DNA from: Oidiodendron maius Zn
Lineage: Eukaryota > Ascomycota > Leotiomycetes > Myxotrichaceae
DNA: 64,000 nucleotides
NCBI GenBank assembly: GCA_000827325.1
Contig: KN832871.1
Span: 2,976,001 to 3,040,000 of the forward strand
Direction: 5' to 3'
The notes beneath the pieces were generated by a model that made no database searches, was not told the origin of the DNA, and worked only from the letters and a program-made list of their open reading frames with translations. Within the stretch, counting starts at the first letter, position 1; every line of letters starts with the position of its first letter. Both the position numbers and the translations under genes were made by a program. This document shows, one piece after another, positions 20,691-29,980 of this stretch.

Positions 20691-21108
20691 ATGGAGGATG
20701 AGGCTGGGCTCTTCAATATCGAGGTTGGTTCTAATGAATCGGTCGATAAGGTGGAGAAAGTTCCTCGGGATTTCCAGTCGGAGGAAGATTTCCAGAGGCA
20801 GAGGAGAGAATGGAAGCCAAAGAATGAAGTTGGAGATGTAAGCCTATTCTGATTCCCAACAGAGTCGCAGTATGACGCTTATGAATAAGATCTGGAAGAC
20901 ACTTAAGCTACCGGTGGACAATCCGTCTAAGCACGAGTCCCAGACAATGCTACATGCAATCGAGGAACTGTACTTCTTTGGGAAGTACGAAGAGGCTAGG
21001 AAGGTGGCAGAGGAGGTGTTAACAGGAAAGCTGCATAAGGACTTCAGGAAGACTGTTACTGATTACAGGGAACGGTGCGAGGTGAGATTAAAAGCGAGAA
21101 GCAAATGA
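20691..21108 (+). CDS. Small helical (TPR-like) fungal protein of unknown function
   Basis: The model has two exons (20691-20837, 20863-21108) and 130 aa. The intron is very short (25 nt), which is unusual; the frame runs from EWKPKNEVGD into SRSMTLMNKIWKTLKLP. The first exon is acidic (MEDEAGLFNIEVGSNESVDK). The second has a two-helix repeat-like unit, AIEELYFFGKYEEARKVAEE, typical of TPR helices, and a basic end (RLKARSK). Because the intron is so short, a different splice site or start is possible; the second exon alone (from 20872) is the better supported part. It is divergent from the Yfh7-like kinase. No family name is offered. Confidence 0.55.
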
Positions 21109-21468
21109 CGGAATCGGTACGAACAGATCATTAGCATATAGATATCTTGTGTAGTTGTCAAGATTACACGAGTGATTGAATTTCTCTATAGCGAGTCTTC
21201 CCCAAACTCCAGTTACCGCCTTATCTTCCCGGCGAGAAATAGATATACATGGCCGTTCATTCCCGGCCCTGACGAGGCGAGCTTTTTCCGTGGCCAAAAC
21301 GCCGCCCGCTTGTAAGGTATCATTGATAAAATCCCGCCCCAAATGCCCAATAACTCCAGGATGTGTGCCTCATCCGAATGCCGCTGAACGCTCTCTAGCA
21401 AAAGCAACGCTGATCGAAGAATTAATCGTCTAGTCGTAACCGAATCGCGGAATTTCGTGACACATCTC
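21109..21468. other. Convergent 3' flanks
   Basis: 360 bp lie between convergent stop codons. Nothing recognised. Confidence 0.4.
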
Positions 21469-22098
21469 CTATGCCACCATCTTCTGCTGTGCCTGTGCCT
21501 GAACCTTCTCCTTCTCTTCGCTGAAGACCCTCCTGCTCATTTCAAGCACAGCTTCGAAGCCCTCCTTTCCCTTCCGGGCATTCTCCGAGAACCGAGTCAC
21601 CGTGGCCTCCTCGACAGCGTTCTTGAGCTTCTGCCAGCCCCCACAGAGTGCTGTGATCTTGGCGTCTTGGACAAACTGCGTTTGCGTGCCGGAGAGGGGT
21701 TGGTAGACGACGGTCTCCTGGACGCTAAGAATGTTCGACCAGGTCATATTCGAAGAGACCATAGTGACCTTCTTCGATTCTGGGTCGACATACGAGGTTT
21801 CCAGGACATGCGAGGTCTCAGTGCCTCCCATCAGTGCCGCCAGCCATTTTGGCGCGGTCTGTTTGCATGTGATGAGACGCTCTGTTCGTAACTGATAAGG
21901 AGTCAGTATCGCGATCGAGAAAAAGGTCAGAGGATGGAGACATACTATTCCTGTGGCGGGATCGACCTGGCGCGAGACGATATCAACGGCGATGACATGT
22001 GTGGATTTATCGTTCCACGGGCAGTATTTCCTCCAGTTGGCCGTTGACACTTCCTCCCACGAATAGTCGAAGGTGCATTCATTCGAAAAGACTTTCAT
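21469..22098 (-). CDS. PRELI/MSF1 (Ups family) mitochondrial lipid-transfer protein
   Basis: The model has two exons (22098-21946, 21891-21469) and 191 aa. The intron is in frame, but its removal joins VDPATGI to LRTERLITC as in the family. The start MKVFSNECTFDYSWEEVSTA with a Trp and Tyr near residues 13-22 is diagnostic of the PRELI/MSF1 domain, as are SHVLETSYVDPESKK, MSSNMTW-like (VSSNMTWSNIL) and FSENARKGKEGFE. These proteins work with Mdm35 in the intermembrane space to move phosphatidic acid (Ups1) or phosphatidylserine (Ups2) between outer and inner mitochondrial membranes. The sequence alone does not separate Ups1 from Ups2/3. The C-terminal tail is charged and Gln-rich (KEKVQAQAQQK). 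Confidence 0.9.
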   Translation of the reverse strand: MKVFSNECTFDYSWEEVSTANWRKYCPWNDKSTHVIAVDIVSRQVDPATGIVCLHPLTFFSIAILTPYQLRTERLITCKQTAPKWLAALMGGTETSHVLETSYVDPESKKVTMVSSNMTWSNILSVQETVVYQPLSGTQTQFVQDAKITALCGGWQKLKNAVEEATVTRFSENARKGKEGFEAVLEMSRRVFSEEKEKVQAQAQQKMVA

Positions 22099-23266
22099 GT
22101 TGGGCGCGTTATGTGTCTCTGCACTTCTAATAACCCGAGCCAGTCGTGAATCTATGAGACCGACTGTGCGATGGCATGCGGAGGTGAACTGGGGACGAGT
22201 GTGGGGAGGGAGCGCGATGGTTAAAAGAAAAAACCTTGATCGAGCGATCCGATTGAATCCGAGCTGGGGGGTGAAAATTCAGTGGAGAAGAGGAGAAAAT
22301 GCGATCATGGCGCGCGGGAATACGGCGGCCCGGATAGACACGGGTCGCCACCTCCGACGGCCACCGACACAACTGCACGCGCTTCCAGAGAAGATCTTGC
22401 CTCCTCCACAAAAGAAAGGCACCAGGGGGACTTGATATGCTTTGTAATAATGATGCAGTCTCCGCCATCACTGCCCTGACGCTGAGGAGAGATTCCATTC
22501 TGCACACGGCAGGGGGATTTCCTCTATACTCCCATTTCTCTAGCCGGAAGAACCGCGCTCTCTTAAAGGGCGGCTTGCCTTTTCTTGTTCACACGTGACT
22601 TGGCACCATTACTCGGTGGAGGAAAAGCTGCTTCTCTGCGGATACATCCAAGACAGTGCAATCAAGATGCTCCATTATATCGGCAATATCTTACCTCTTC
22701 CTAATACTCAGGGACTTGGGGGTTTTCTTATGCTCCTCTGCCCTTCTTCCTGTTGCTCAATCTACAATGGCTAAGCAGAGGTAATTCAACTCCATTTCCC
22801 GATCCTCTCCTGGATTGTATAAATCTCGACTGGTAGAGGGGCTTGAAGAAAGCCACATCCGACGGTCCAATGACCCAATGTTGTGTTTAAATTGGCTGAC
22901 CCCAGCCCGTGTCCCATTTGTGCATGGGCACGCCTCACCCTGGCCTGGCTGAGCGTAGGAAGCCTGGAGCGTGCCGTAGAGGCGCTGTCTGGCATGGTCG
23001 ATCACTCACACAGTTCATAAGCATCCAACGTCCATCCTTCTCTCTCCTCTTCCTTTCTCCTCTTCGCCCCATCGTCTCAGGCCCGTTCCTTCACCACCCT
23101 CTACGTTCCTACCCAAACGGCTAAGGGCTGCTCACGTCTCTCTTCTTGACCGACCCAACCCGATATCCGGGTCGCGAATCGCAGCATTAACCCCGATCTT
23201 TTATCTGCGCCAATCACAGCCACCAATCTCACAACAAACTCTCAAGCTCCGTCCGCGTCGCACATC
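22099..23266. promoter_or_regulatory. Long divergent intergenic region
   Basis: About 1.17 kb lie between the PRELI start and DOT5 start. A CACGTG E-box lies at 22592-22597. Pyrimidine-rich stretches (tccttctctctcctcttcctttctcct) occur around 23035-23065, close to the DOT5 start. No gene recognised. Confidence 0.45.
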
Positions 23267-24036
23267 ATGCCTCCTGAGCTGAGAAAGAGAAAGGCACCAA
23301 CTGTAGAGCCAGCTGCAGCTCCTCCTGCCAAGAAGAAGGGCCCAGCCGCAAAGAAAGGTGCAGCTGGCACCCCGAAAACCGCTCAGACCAATGGCATAGC
23401 AGGCAAAATCGCTGTCGGCACCGTCATCGACCTTGAAGGCTTCGGGGGCGAGATTGAGACTAACGATGGCAAGAAAACTACGCTGAAGGCTCTCGTTGAG
23501 GAGAGCAAGGGAGGTGTTGTCCTGTTCACCTATCCGAAGGCATCCACGCCTGGTTGTAAGGCCCCCCGGCTTAGCACAGTCCTGGAGTGGCTAGCATGCT
23601 GACAGCAGGTTTGATCGCAGGTACTACTCAAGTTTGCAACTTCCGTGACTCGTATCATGACGTGACCTCCACTGGCTTTGCAGTGTATGGGCTCTCCAAG
23701 GACTCCACAAAAGCGAACAGCAACTTCAAGGAGAAGCAGAATCTGCAATATCCCCTGCTCTGTGACCCGAGTGCGACCCTTATCTCCGCCATTGGCTTGA
23801 AGAAGGAGCCCAGTGGGACCACGCGTGGAGTTTTTGTTATTGATAAGGCTGGAAAGGTCCTTGCTGCTCAGCCGGGATCTCCTGGCGGCACTCTTGATGT
23901 TGTTAAGAAGATCGTCAGTACCAGACACCAGTCTCCAATCAATCCCAATGTTCATGTTATAAATGAGAGCAAGGAGAATGGAGCCGATGCCGAGGACAAG
24001 CAGGAGGAAGCTCCAGCGGCTGACGCTGCCAATTAA
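23267..24036 (+). CDS. dot5: Nuclear thiol peroxidase Dot5 (BCP/PrxQ peroxiredoxin)
   Basis: The model has two exons (23267-23555, 23621-24036) and 234 aa. The first 50 residues are Lys/Ala/Pro-rich (KKKGPAAKKGAAGTPK), a likely nuclear localisation tail as in yeast Dot5. The thioredoxin-fold core follows: FTYPKASTPGC joined to TTQVCNFRD across the intron. The peroxidatic Cys (TPGC) and resolving Cys (QVC) are five positions apart, the BCP/PrxQ pattern. VYGLSKDSTKANSNF and YPLLCDPSA complete the fold. The enzyme reduces hydroperoxides in the nucleus. The acidic C-terminal tail (DAEDKQEEAPAADAAN) is an extension beyond the bacterial family. Confidence 0.93.
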
Positions 24037-24642
24037 ATTGGCAATGATTGATCACTCTTTTGAGATGTGAATTCTCCCGGCTTCAGCAAATGTGTGGCCA
24101 CTAGGATTGTAAAGTCAACTAACGCGCTCGTGGGTCGTTTGGTTGCATACAGGCACAGGAGATGAACTGGAACGGAAAATGCGGGCAACCGGAGGCATTA
24201 TGGAAAACTTGTTTCGCCCTCCCACTGGAGTGCTGGATAGGGTAGGCTCAGGGTGGCTGGTTTCGCGCATGGATTATTTCACATAGCTTCTTTCCTGTAT
24301 TTCAACTTCAATCGAGCACTTCCACTTTCCAATTGAAGCATGATTGAGAAAGGCGTATTCTGTACTCCTGATATCAAACTGCCCAAAGGACCAGGCTGCC
24401 GAGCGGATACTAGCATACAATGAAAAACGTATCTTTGTATAAGAATCTTAATATCGCGAATGTAGCAGTGCGATCCCAAGAGTGAAATAGCTCTCCATAT
24501 TTTGGAGCTTGTATCGGATTAACTCGGTTCCGGCTTAATCATGCGGCCGCACTATTGCCGACTTCATGTCTCGCTCAAACTCGACCGCTTCCAACTACAC
24601 AACAAAGTCAATTGACCTCTGGCACGTCAACCAAAGGTCAAC
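24037..24642. promoter_or_regulatory. Intergenic region between dot5 and NUO21.3
   Basis: About 600 bp hold the dot5 3' flank and the promoter of the complex I gene. No distinct motif seen. Confidence 0.4.
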
Positions 24643-25410
24643 ATGTCGTCGCAACAAGCTGCCAAGGCTGTGCAGGCCGGAGGCAGAGTAGTTGCCGTCA
24701 ACAAGGTGAGCCCAACCTCTCAACCATGGCCCTTCACGCGTTCCTTCCTAGGTTCTCATAGTATCATCTCATGGCACTACCACGAGACTGACCATAATGC
24801 GTAGAAATACACGTTGCAATCCACCGGCATCTGGGAGAGGATCCGGCGAACACTCGCCATCGACCCCAACCGCTCAAACGGCGTGCCTCTGAACCCACAA
24901 TTCCGCAATCCACCCCCGGGATCAAACGACCCCTTCTCCTTCACCGACCCAGTGACTATCCCAGCAGGTGATATTGCCGACAACCCATACTGGAAGCGCG
25001 ACACCCGGCGTGGCTACGCTCGCCCTTCCGTCGTCTCGCAGGCCGATGTCGTTGGCCTGCTGACCGTCGGCAGCGCCCGCGAGCCCAAGAAGGAACTCAT
25101 TGGCGAAGCCGGAACGAAGGAACTGGTGCAGGTTAAGAAGGATGGAGAGACGGGCCTGGCGGCATATTTCAGTGGTGCGAAGGGAAGAGTGCGTGAGGGT
25201 CTGGGGAGGGATGGTCTACCGCCGCTCCCAAGCGGAGCCACTTTGAAGGTCGGGGCGGATAAGTATAATCTGACGGCGGAGAACGCATACCCTGCGGAGT
25301 GAGTATCACGATTTCCCTTCCTTTTTTGATTTAGGCAGAGAAAGGAAGAGAGCATGTAGAATTTGCTAACTGGAGATGTTTCTAGGTATCCGTGTCGGAC
25401 GTTTCAATAA
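24643..25410 (+). CDS. nuo21.3: NADH:ubiquinone oxidoreductase 21.3 kDa subunit (complex I accessory)
   Basis: The model has three exons (24643-24705, 24805-25298, 25386-25410) and 193 aa, matching the roughly 21 kDa size. The N-terminus MSSQQAAKAVQAGGRVVAV is followed by KKYTLQSTGIWERIRRTLAI, DPNRSNGVPLNPQFRNPPPG and PYWKRDTRRGYARPSVVS, which I recognise from the fungal 21.3 kDa subunit. The last exon adds only YPCRTFQ. This subunit sits in respiratory complex I of filamentous ascomycetes; it is absent from S. cerevisiae, which lacks complex I. It lies among several other mitochondrial genes in this window, but no operon-like regulation is implied. Confidence 0.9.
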
Positions 25411-25647
25411 ATTTCACGCATAGATGGAACGATGGAGAGGAGTGTTTCTTATTCTGTAGCGGCATATGGGCCTAACTACGGGATTCTTAACCATAAATAT
25501 TCCCACTAAGCAAGCCAGCAATAGAAGAAAGTTGTCACCATGCGCAACCCATTGTCAAGTGATGAGGAAACTAAGTGTATTTACTCAACCGAATGCTCTC
25601 ACCGTTGTCATCAGAAGACTGCCGACGAGACGCTTCGTCAAACCATC

Positions 25648-26644
25648 TTAGTTGTGGTCACGAGACCTGAGATCCTTTTATAGTTTGTTAGCTTCCTCCC
25701 ACGCTGATTTCGTTTTCATTCGGTACACTTACGTGTGTGCGTTTAGCTCTCTTACGTCTTGGTGCGTCCTGGTGATTGGTCTCAATGGAGAGAGCTGAAT
25801 CTTCATTTTGCTCAACGGTTTCGGTTTCTTCGGTGATTTTGCTTTCCTCGTCCACGGTTTCAGCAACCGGCGGATATATTTCACCGAGGTCTGCCATCTT
25901 CTGAGTGATACTCTCTTGGGTCTCGTGAATTCTCTTCAGTGCCGCAGCGGTGAAAATATCATTGTCTGTTGAAGTTCTTAATGTTATGAATGTCACTTGA
26001 AGGAAGCAAATTGTACTTACTGCGATGAGTACAATATGTACCTTCCCCATTCCAAGCGCAATTGCCGCATGCCTCGGAGCCATTGATTGCAACGCACTCA
26101 GTGAATATTCCCTTCTTTCCGATCTTGCATTGACCGCATATCTTGAGGATAGTGCCACGGGAGGTGATAAGAGCAGCTCGGATATTGTGAGTGAGCTTGA
26201 TTGCGGGACTGAATGCTTTGCCCCAGAAGACTTTTCGCATCTCCTTCATGGCAAAGAGCTCGGCGAGTTTAGGGTTCTTCTTAATTGTGTCCAGTGAAAC
26301 AAGGACTTCTATGCGGCCCTGCTCATCTTGAGTGGCAACAGGTCGGTCACTGCTCTTGGCTTGGATGTTGGTGGTAACAATCTCATTGCCCTGGGGTTGG
26401 GTGTTGTTGGTAATGACCGAGTTGGCTTGGGGTTTGGTGTTGGTGGTGACGACCGAGTTGCGCTGGGGCTGATTCAAGTTGGATGCATCTGAATTGCCCT
26501 GGTTTACACTTAGCATGACACGATTGGTCTGATATTGGGGGCAATTACTGTGTCCTTGTCGGACTTTTGGCGGTCCTCAGCCTGGCTTGCCCGGAGACGG
26601 CCAGCCTTGGCAGCGGCGTCAGTGGTGTATTTAATGCGCACCAT
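25648..26644 (-). CDS. Cysteine-cluster protein resembling DUF3716 fungal proteins
   Basis: The preferred model has four exons (26644-26549, 26498-26021, 25965-25733, 25674-25648) and 277 aa. The N-terminus MVRIKYTTDAAAKAGRLRAS is basic. Residues about 45-85 hold three tandem 12-residue units (NSVVTTNTKPQA, NSVITNNTQPQG, NEIVTTNIQAKS). After FAMKEMRKVFWGKAFSP comes a compact Cys cluster, CGQC, FTECV, CGNCAW, YCTHR, resembling the DUF3716 motif of ascomycete proteins and probably binding zinc. The last part is acidic and helical with a basic end (PRRKRAKRTH). The last intron has a CTAAC branch site; without it the protein would end VSVPNENEISVGGS. Such genes tend to be lineage-restricted and variable. 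Function is unknown; DNA or protein binding in the nucleus is a guess. Confidence 0.65.
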
Positions 26645-28231
26645 GATTGCGATGGATGGTAAGGAGGTAGAGGTTGTGATGCGGTAACAAGGAGGTATGA
26701 GGGTATGTCCTATACAACGAAGGCTGTAGAGGACGTTCGAGATGTTGTTGTTGTGGAGGAGAGAAAGGACGCGAACACTGGGAAAAAAGTTGGCTTTTAT
26801 AGACGGGCAGCTAAGCGAGACAGAAAAATCAGTTTACCCTCTACCTCCGCTAGAGATATTTATCGTAGACAGCGAGGGAAACCCTCGAGAGCTCGTAGTC
26901 CTCGAAACACTTCCTATTTTGTTTCCGGATGAAGTCCTGTTATGTGATGATAATAAGCGAAGCCCCTTTTCTCCTCCTCACTTAAGCGAGACTCTCCTTT
27001 GAACGCGGAAACCCACTGATCTTCCTCGAGGAGATCGAGTCTGCTCTCAAGATTGGCTCCCACACAATTAGTCCTTCTCATCAATCATTATACTTTCTCC
27101 CAGATTAGATACACTGCACAAAAAGGTCGACCCGGAAACCATCCGCACTCCTTCTCTGAACTTGTCTACTAGCGTGATGTCTTAACCGAGCCCCTTACCC
27201 CTCTTTCTTAAGCGAGAATCTCCCCTTTGATGCGGAAATCCATTGCCTCTCTGGCCAAAGTGAGATGCACCCAGTTGGACACAGAGAGTTTAGCCGAGCC
27301 CCTATTCACTCGCTTAGAAGCGAGCGAGCTGTCGCTAAAGGTGAGATTTATAGGCATGTAGACTAGCTATATGGCTTGACATCGGTGTGCGCGAAGGAGT
27401 TTGTCTACTAGCGTGTTGATTTTGGGCGAGACAGTAGCGAGCCTTTTTACACGTATCTCCTTGCTGGTAAGCCAGGCTGATGCTTAACAATCGACGACAA
27501 TACATTTCACAGTGGTTGGTAATTGGTCCAAGCGAACCCCTTTCTCTCCTTGACCTCTAAACGAGGAGAAATGGTGGAATTGTTTACATAGTGAGCATGA
27601 GATCTAATTTATCTTGGTTATGTTGTGACTAGTTCTACTGATGGAGGTTGCACATTTTCGGATGCAAGACTTGATGTCGTCTCGTGCTTTACTTCGAAAG
27701 TGGGCTATAAAAGTAAGGATTGTACATTGAGGGCCAGACGAGCTGGGAATGTGTAGTATCTGGACGGATATTGTAGGCAAATAATCTTAAGAGATCTAAG
27801 CTTCCCGCAAGATAAGTGCGGTTTAATTTGACATTGCTTGTGTATTATAAGTGCAAGCTCTGGATTATATACGAGCGTTTCCGTAAATGGTCCAGGCATA
27901 TCCATAATCCTGGAAGATTGCCTACATGAACGTTTGTTGCTCCATTATGGTGAAGCGAAGGTTAGTAATTCGATTGCCTAGAGAGTTTTTTTGGAGAAAA
28001 GAGGAGGCCGGGAGGGTTGGGGTGCATTTGTTGTAATGATCTAGTGATAGTCATGGAAATGACTCCAAATATGTATTACATATTATACGGCTGACGGATT
28101 ATAATTGTATTTGGTGGAGAGAATACATCTGGTCAGATATAAAACGTTGAACACCTCCGGGTACTATGCACGATGGAGGAGCAAACATATGATCAAATGG
28201 GAGAGCAATGTTATGATGTTATTCATTCTTA
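26645..28231. other. 1.6-kb gene-free tract
   Basis: No coding sequence is recognised between the DUF3716-like gene and FOL3. Its middle holds diverged direct repeats (separate entry). Base composition is AT-leaning and the tract reads as old non-coding or relic sequence. Confidence 0.5.
26945..27580 (+). repeat. Diverged direct repeats, period roughly 230-240 bp
   Basis: Two blocks share cttaagcgaga, then tctc..ctttga, then gcggaaa.cca: 26981-27017 and 27207-27242, 226 bp apart. An exact 15-mer, TTGTCTACTAGCGTG, occurs at 27162-27176 and 27401-27415, 239 bp apart. Shorter variants of the motif (c)gagcccctt occur at about 26960, 27188, 27296 and 27535, each followed by a pyrimidine-rich run and a CTTAAGCGAG- or AACGAGGAG-like box. 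This suggests an ancient tandem duplication of a unit near 235 bp, now strongly diverged. Whether it was a transposon tail, a satellite or a duplicated gene fragment cannot be decided. Confidence 0.6.
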
Positions 28232-29473
28232 TTACCTTAGTAGCGGGGATTTTAGCAGCTCTGCATTTCTCAAAAGACGTAGAACATCCGAGACAAGATA
28301 TAGGCTACCAGCAATTACTAAAGGACCTCCGTCAGCAACAGTGGCGGCCCAACGTAGTGCCTCAGATACATCGGAGCCTGCATTATGCAGAAGACTGGCA
28401 TCGATCCCAGAGGCAGAAGCAGAGGCAAGGATGTCTTGGGGATCCATAGCTTCAACCCAGGGCATGCCATCCACAGGTCCGAATCGGACTGCCGCCACGC
28501 AGTCGCCTGGGTGCAGCAGCGGCTTCAGAATTCCTTCAAGCTCCTTCCCTTGAGAAGCTGCAAGGACCCAGGTGGTTTTGCTTGCTCGGCGCAATCTCTC
28601 ATCCACAAACGCGCCTAGGACCTCCGCAGACTGAGTATTGTGTGCACCGTCAAGGAGAGCCGTCTCTCGGCGTCCTGTGAGGTTTCTGATATCCACGGTT
28701 TGTAGGCGCCCTGGCCAGGTGACATTCTGGATTGCCGCGACGAGCCGATGTTGAGGGGATTCCGGTTTTGTGTATGCCAGGTGGAAGGCCGTGTAGGCGC
28801 AGGCCAAATTTTCCCATTGGTGGGGTGGGAAGTTTGACTGGGAGAGTTCATCTAGGACAGATGACTCTGTGGAACTTAGGATCAAATCGGTCCCGATTTC
28901 TCTGGCATACCCCTCAACTACTTCACGGACATCTGGAAGATTGCTCTTATCCAGCACGCATGGGACTCCAGGTCTCATGATGCCAGCCTTCTCTCGAGCA
29001 ATCTCTTGGATGGTATTTCCTAGGAAGGACTGGTGATCCAAGCCGATTTTCGAGATTACCGTGACTGCTTTGTTTTCCATGGCATTGGTAGCATCAATTC
29101 GACCTCCCAGGCCCACCTCGACCACGCCTATCTCAATTTTCTCCCTGGTAAACACTTCAAAGGCTGTAGCTGTGAGTAGCTCAAATTCTGTCGCGCGGAT
29201 CCCTTCTGCCTTGTCCCTCTCTCTCACGACCCTTTCTGCGTCGAGAAAGAGGGACTCCTGAACCGCCTGCTCATTGATCGTAATGCAGTCCCAACGATCA
29301 ATCAGGTGCGGGGATGTGAACCGGCCGCATCGGACGCCACTGGCGTGAAGCATCGACGATAGGTATGCACAGATGCTCCCCTTACCGTTGGTCCCTGCAA
29401 CATGTACGGCCCTCCAAAGCTGAGGCGTGTGCCTGAGCAACCGGGAAATGCGCCCCAATCCAAGCTCAATCAT
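28232..29473 (-). CDS. fol3: Dihydrofolate synthase / folylpolyglutamate synthase family (Fol3)
   Basis: This is a single exon of 413 aa from the conserved start MIELGLGRISRLLRHTPQLW. The Mur-ligase-type P-loop is HVAGTNGKGSICAYLSSML, followed by GRFTSPHLIDRWDCI. EVGLGGRIDATNAMENK holds the Mg-binding Glu/Asp region, and ISKIGLDHQSFLGNTIQEI, EKAGIMRPGVP and LLDGAHNTQSAEVL complete the signature. The early start right at MIELGLGRI and the length favour the short Fol3-type dihydrofolate synthase over the longer folylpolyglutamate synthase Met7. It adds glutamate to dihydropteroate in folate synthesis. The frame stays open upstream of the chosen ATG but offers no other ATG, so a longer protein would need an upstream exon. 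Confidence 0.92.
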   Translation of the reverse strand: MIELGLGRISRLLRHTPQLWRAVHVAGTNGKGSICAYLSSMLHASGVRCGRFTSPHLIDRWDCITINEQAVQESLFLDAERVVRERDKAEGIRATEFELLTATAFEVFTREKIEIGVVEVGLGGRIDATNAMENKAVTVISKIGLDHQSFLGNTIQEIAREKAGIMRPGVPCVLDKSNLPDVREVVEGYAREIGTDLILSSTESSVLDELSQSNFPPHQWENLACAYTAFHLAYTKPESPQHRLVAAIQNVTWPGRLQTVDIRNLTGRRETALLDGAHNTQSAEVLGAFVDERLRRASKTTWVLAASQGKELEGILKPLLHPGDCVAAVRFGPVDGMPWVEAMDPQDILASASASGIDASLLHNAGSDVSEALRWAATVADGGPLVIAGSLYLVSDVLRLLRNAELLKSPLLR

Positions 29474-29980
29474 CCTCTGGGTTCTCTGGGTAGTAGCAAA
29501 CAAATCATTGTTTGGTGGGAGACGTGCTGGAGTCAGGAGGGCGTTAATGTGGTTGTGCTTGTAGCAATCCGGTTGTAGCCCTGATCGATTTCCGCCTCGC
29601 GGTACGGCGTGCAGCAGTACAAAAGCACAAGAAAGTACAGGACGAAAACGTACAGCCTCGTGAGCACATGGTGGTGGGAGGAATCAGGTGCCGCCGATCT
29701 GACTGCAGCCTTTTTCCGGGTTGGCGGCGGCCCCCCCAGTCTTTCTCCGCAGCCCCCCGACGTTCTCGTTGTCCCAGCCGCCTCGCTTTTCGCCCCGTCG
29801 CTTCGTGGTATCGCGGTCAAGGGATTATTATCGATCTCGACCATCCCCAACCCTCCTTCTATCATCGAGGTCTCGCGTCGAGATTGCCTCCGGGAGCGCA
29901 TCGCAATTGTCAGCAGCGTGGTCGCGCAGTACTGGATACTTAGTCGTACCTCTCCGCTCGCTCAAAATCCCCCGGTCGCA
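29474..29980. promoter_or_regulatory. Divergent promoter of fol3 and the unknown gene at 29981
   Basis: About 500 bp, C/G-rich in the middle (ggcggcggcccccccag near 29724). Open frames on both strands here start at non-ATG codons and are not considered genes. Confidence 0.45.

Noticed and set aside
29609-29980. Open frame continuing upstream of the ATG at 29981
   Set aside because: It has no ATG before 29981 and overlaps the divergent promoter of fol3.
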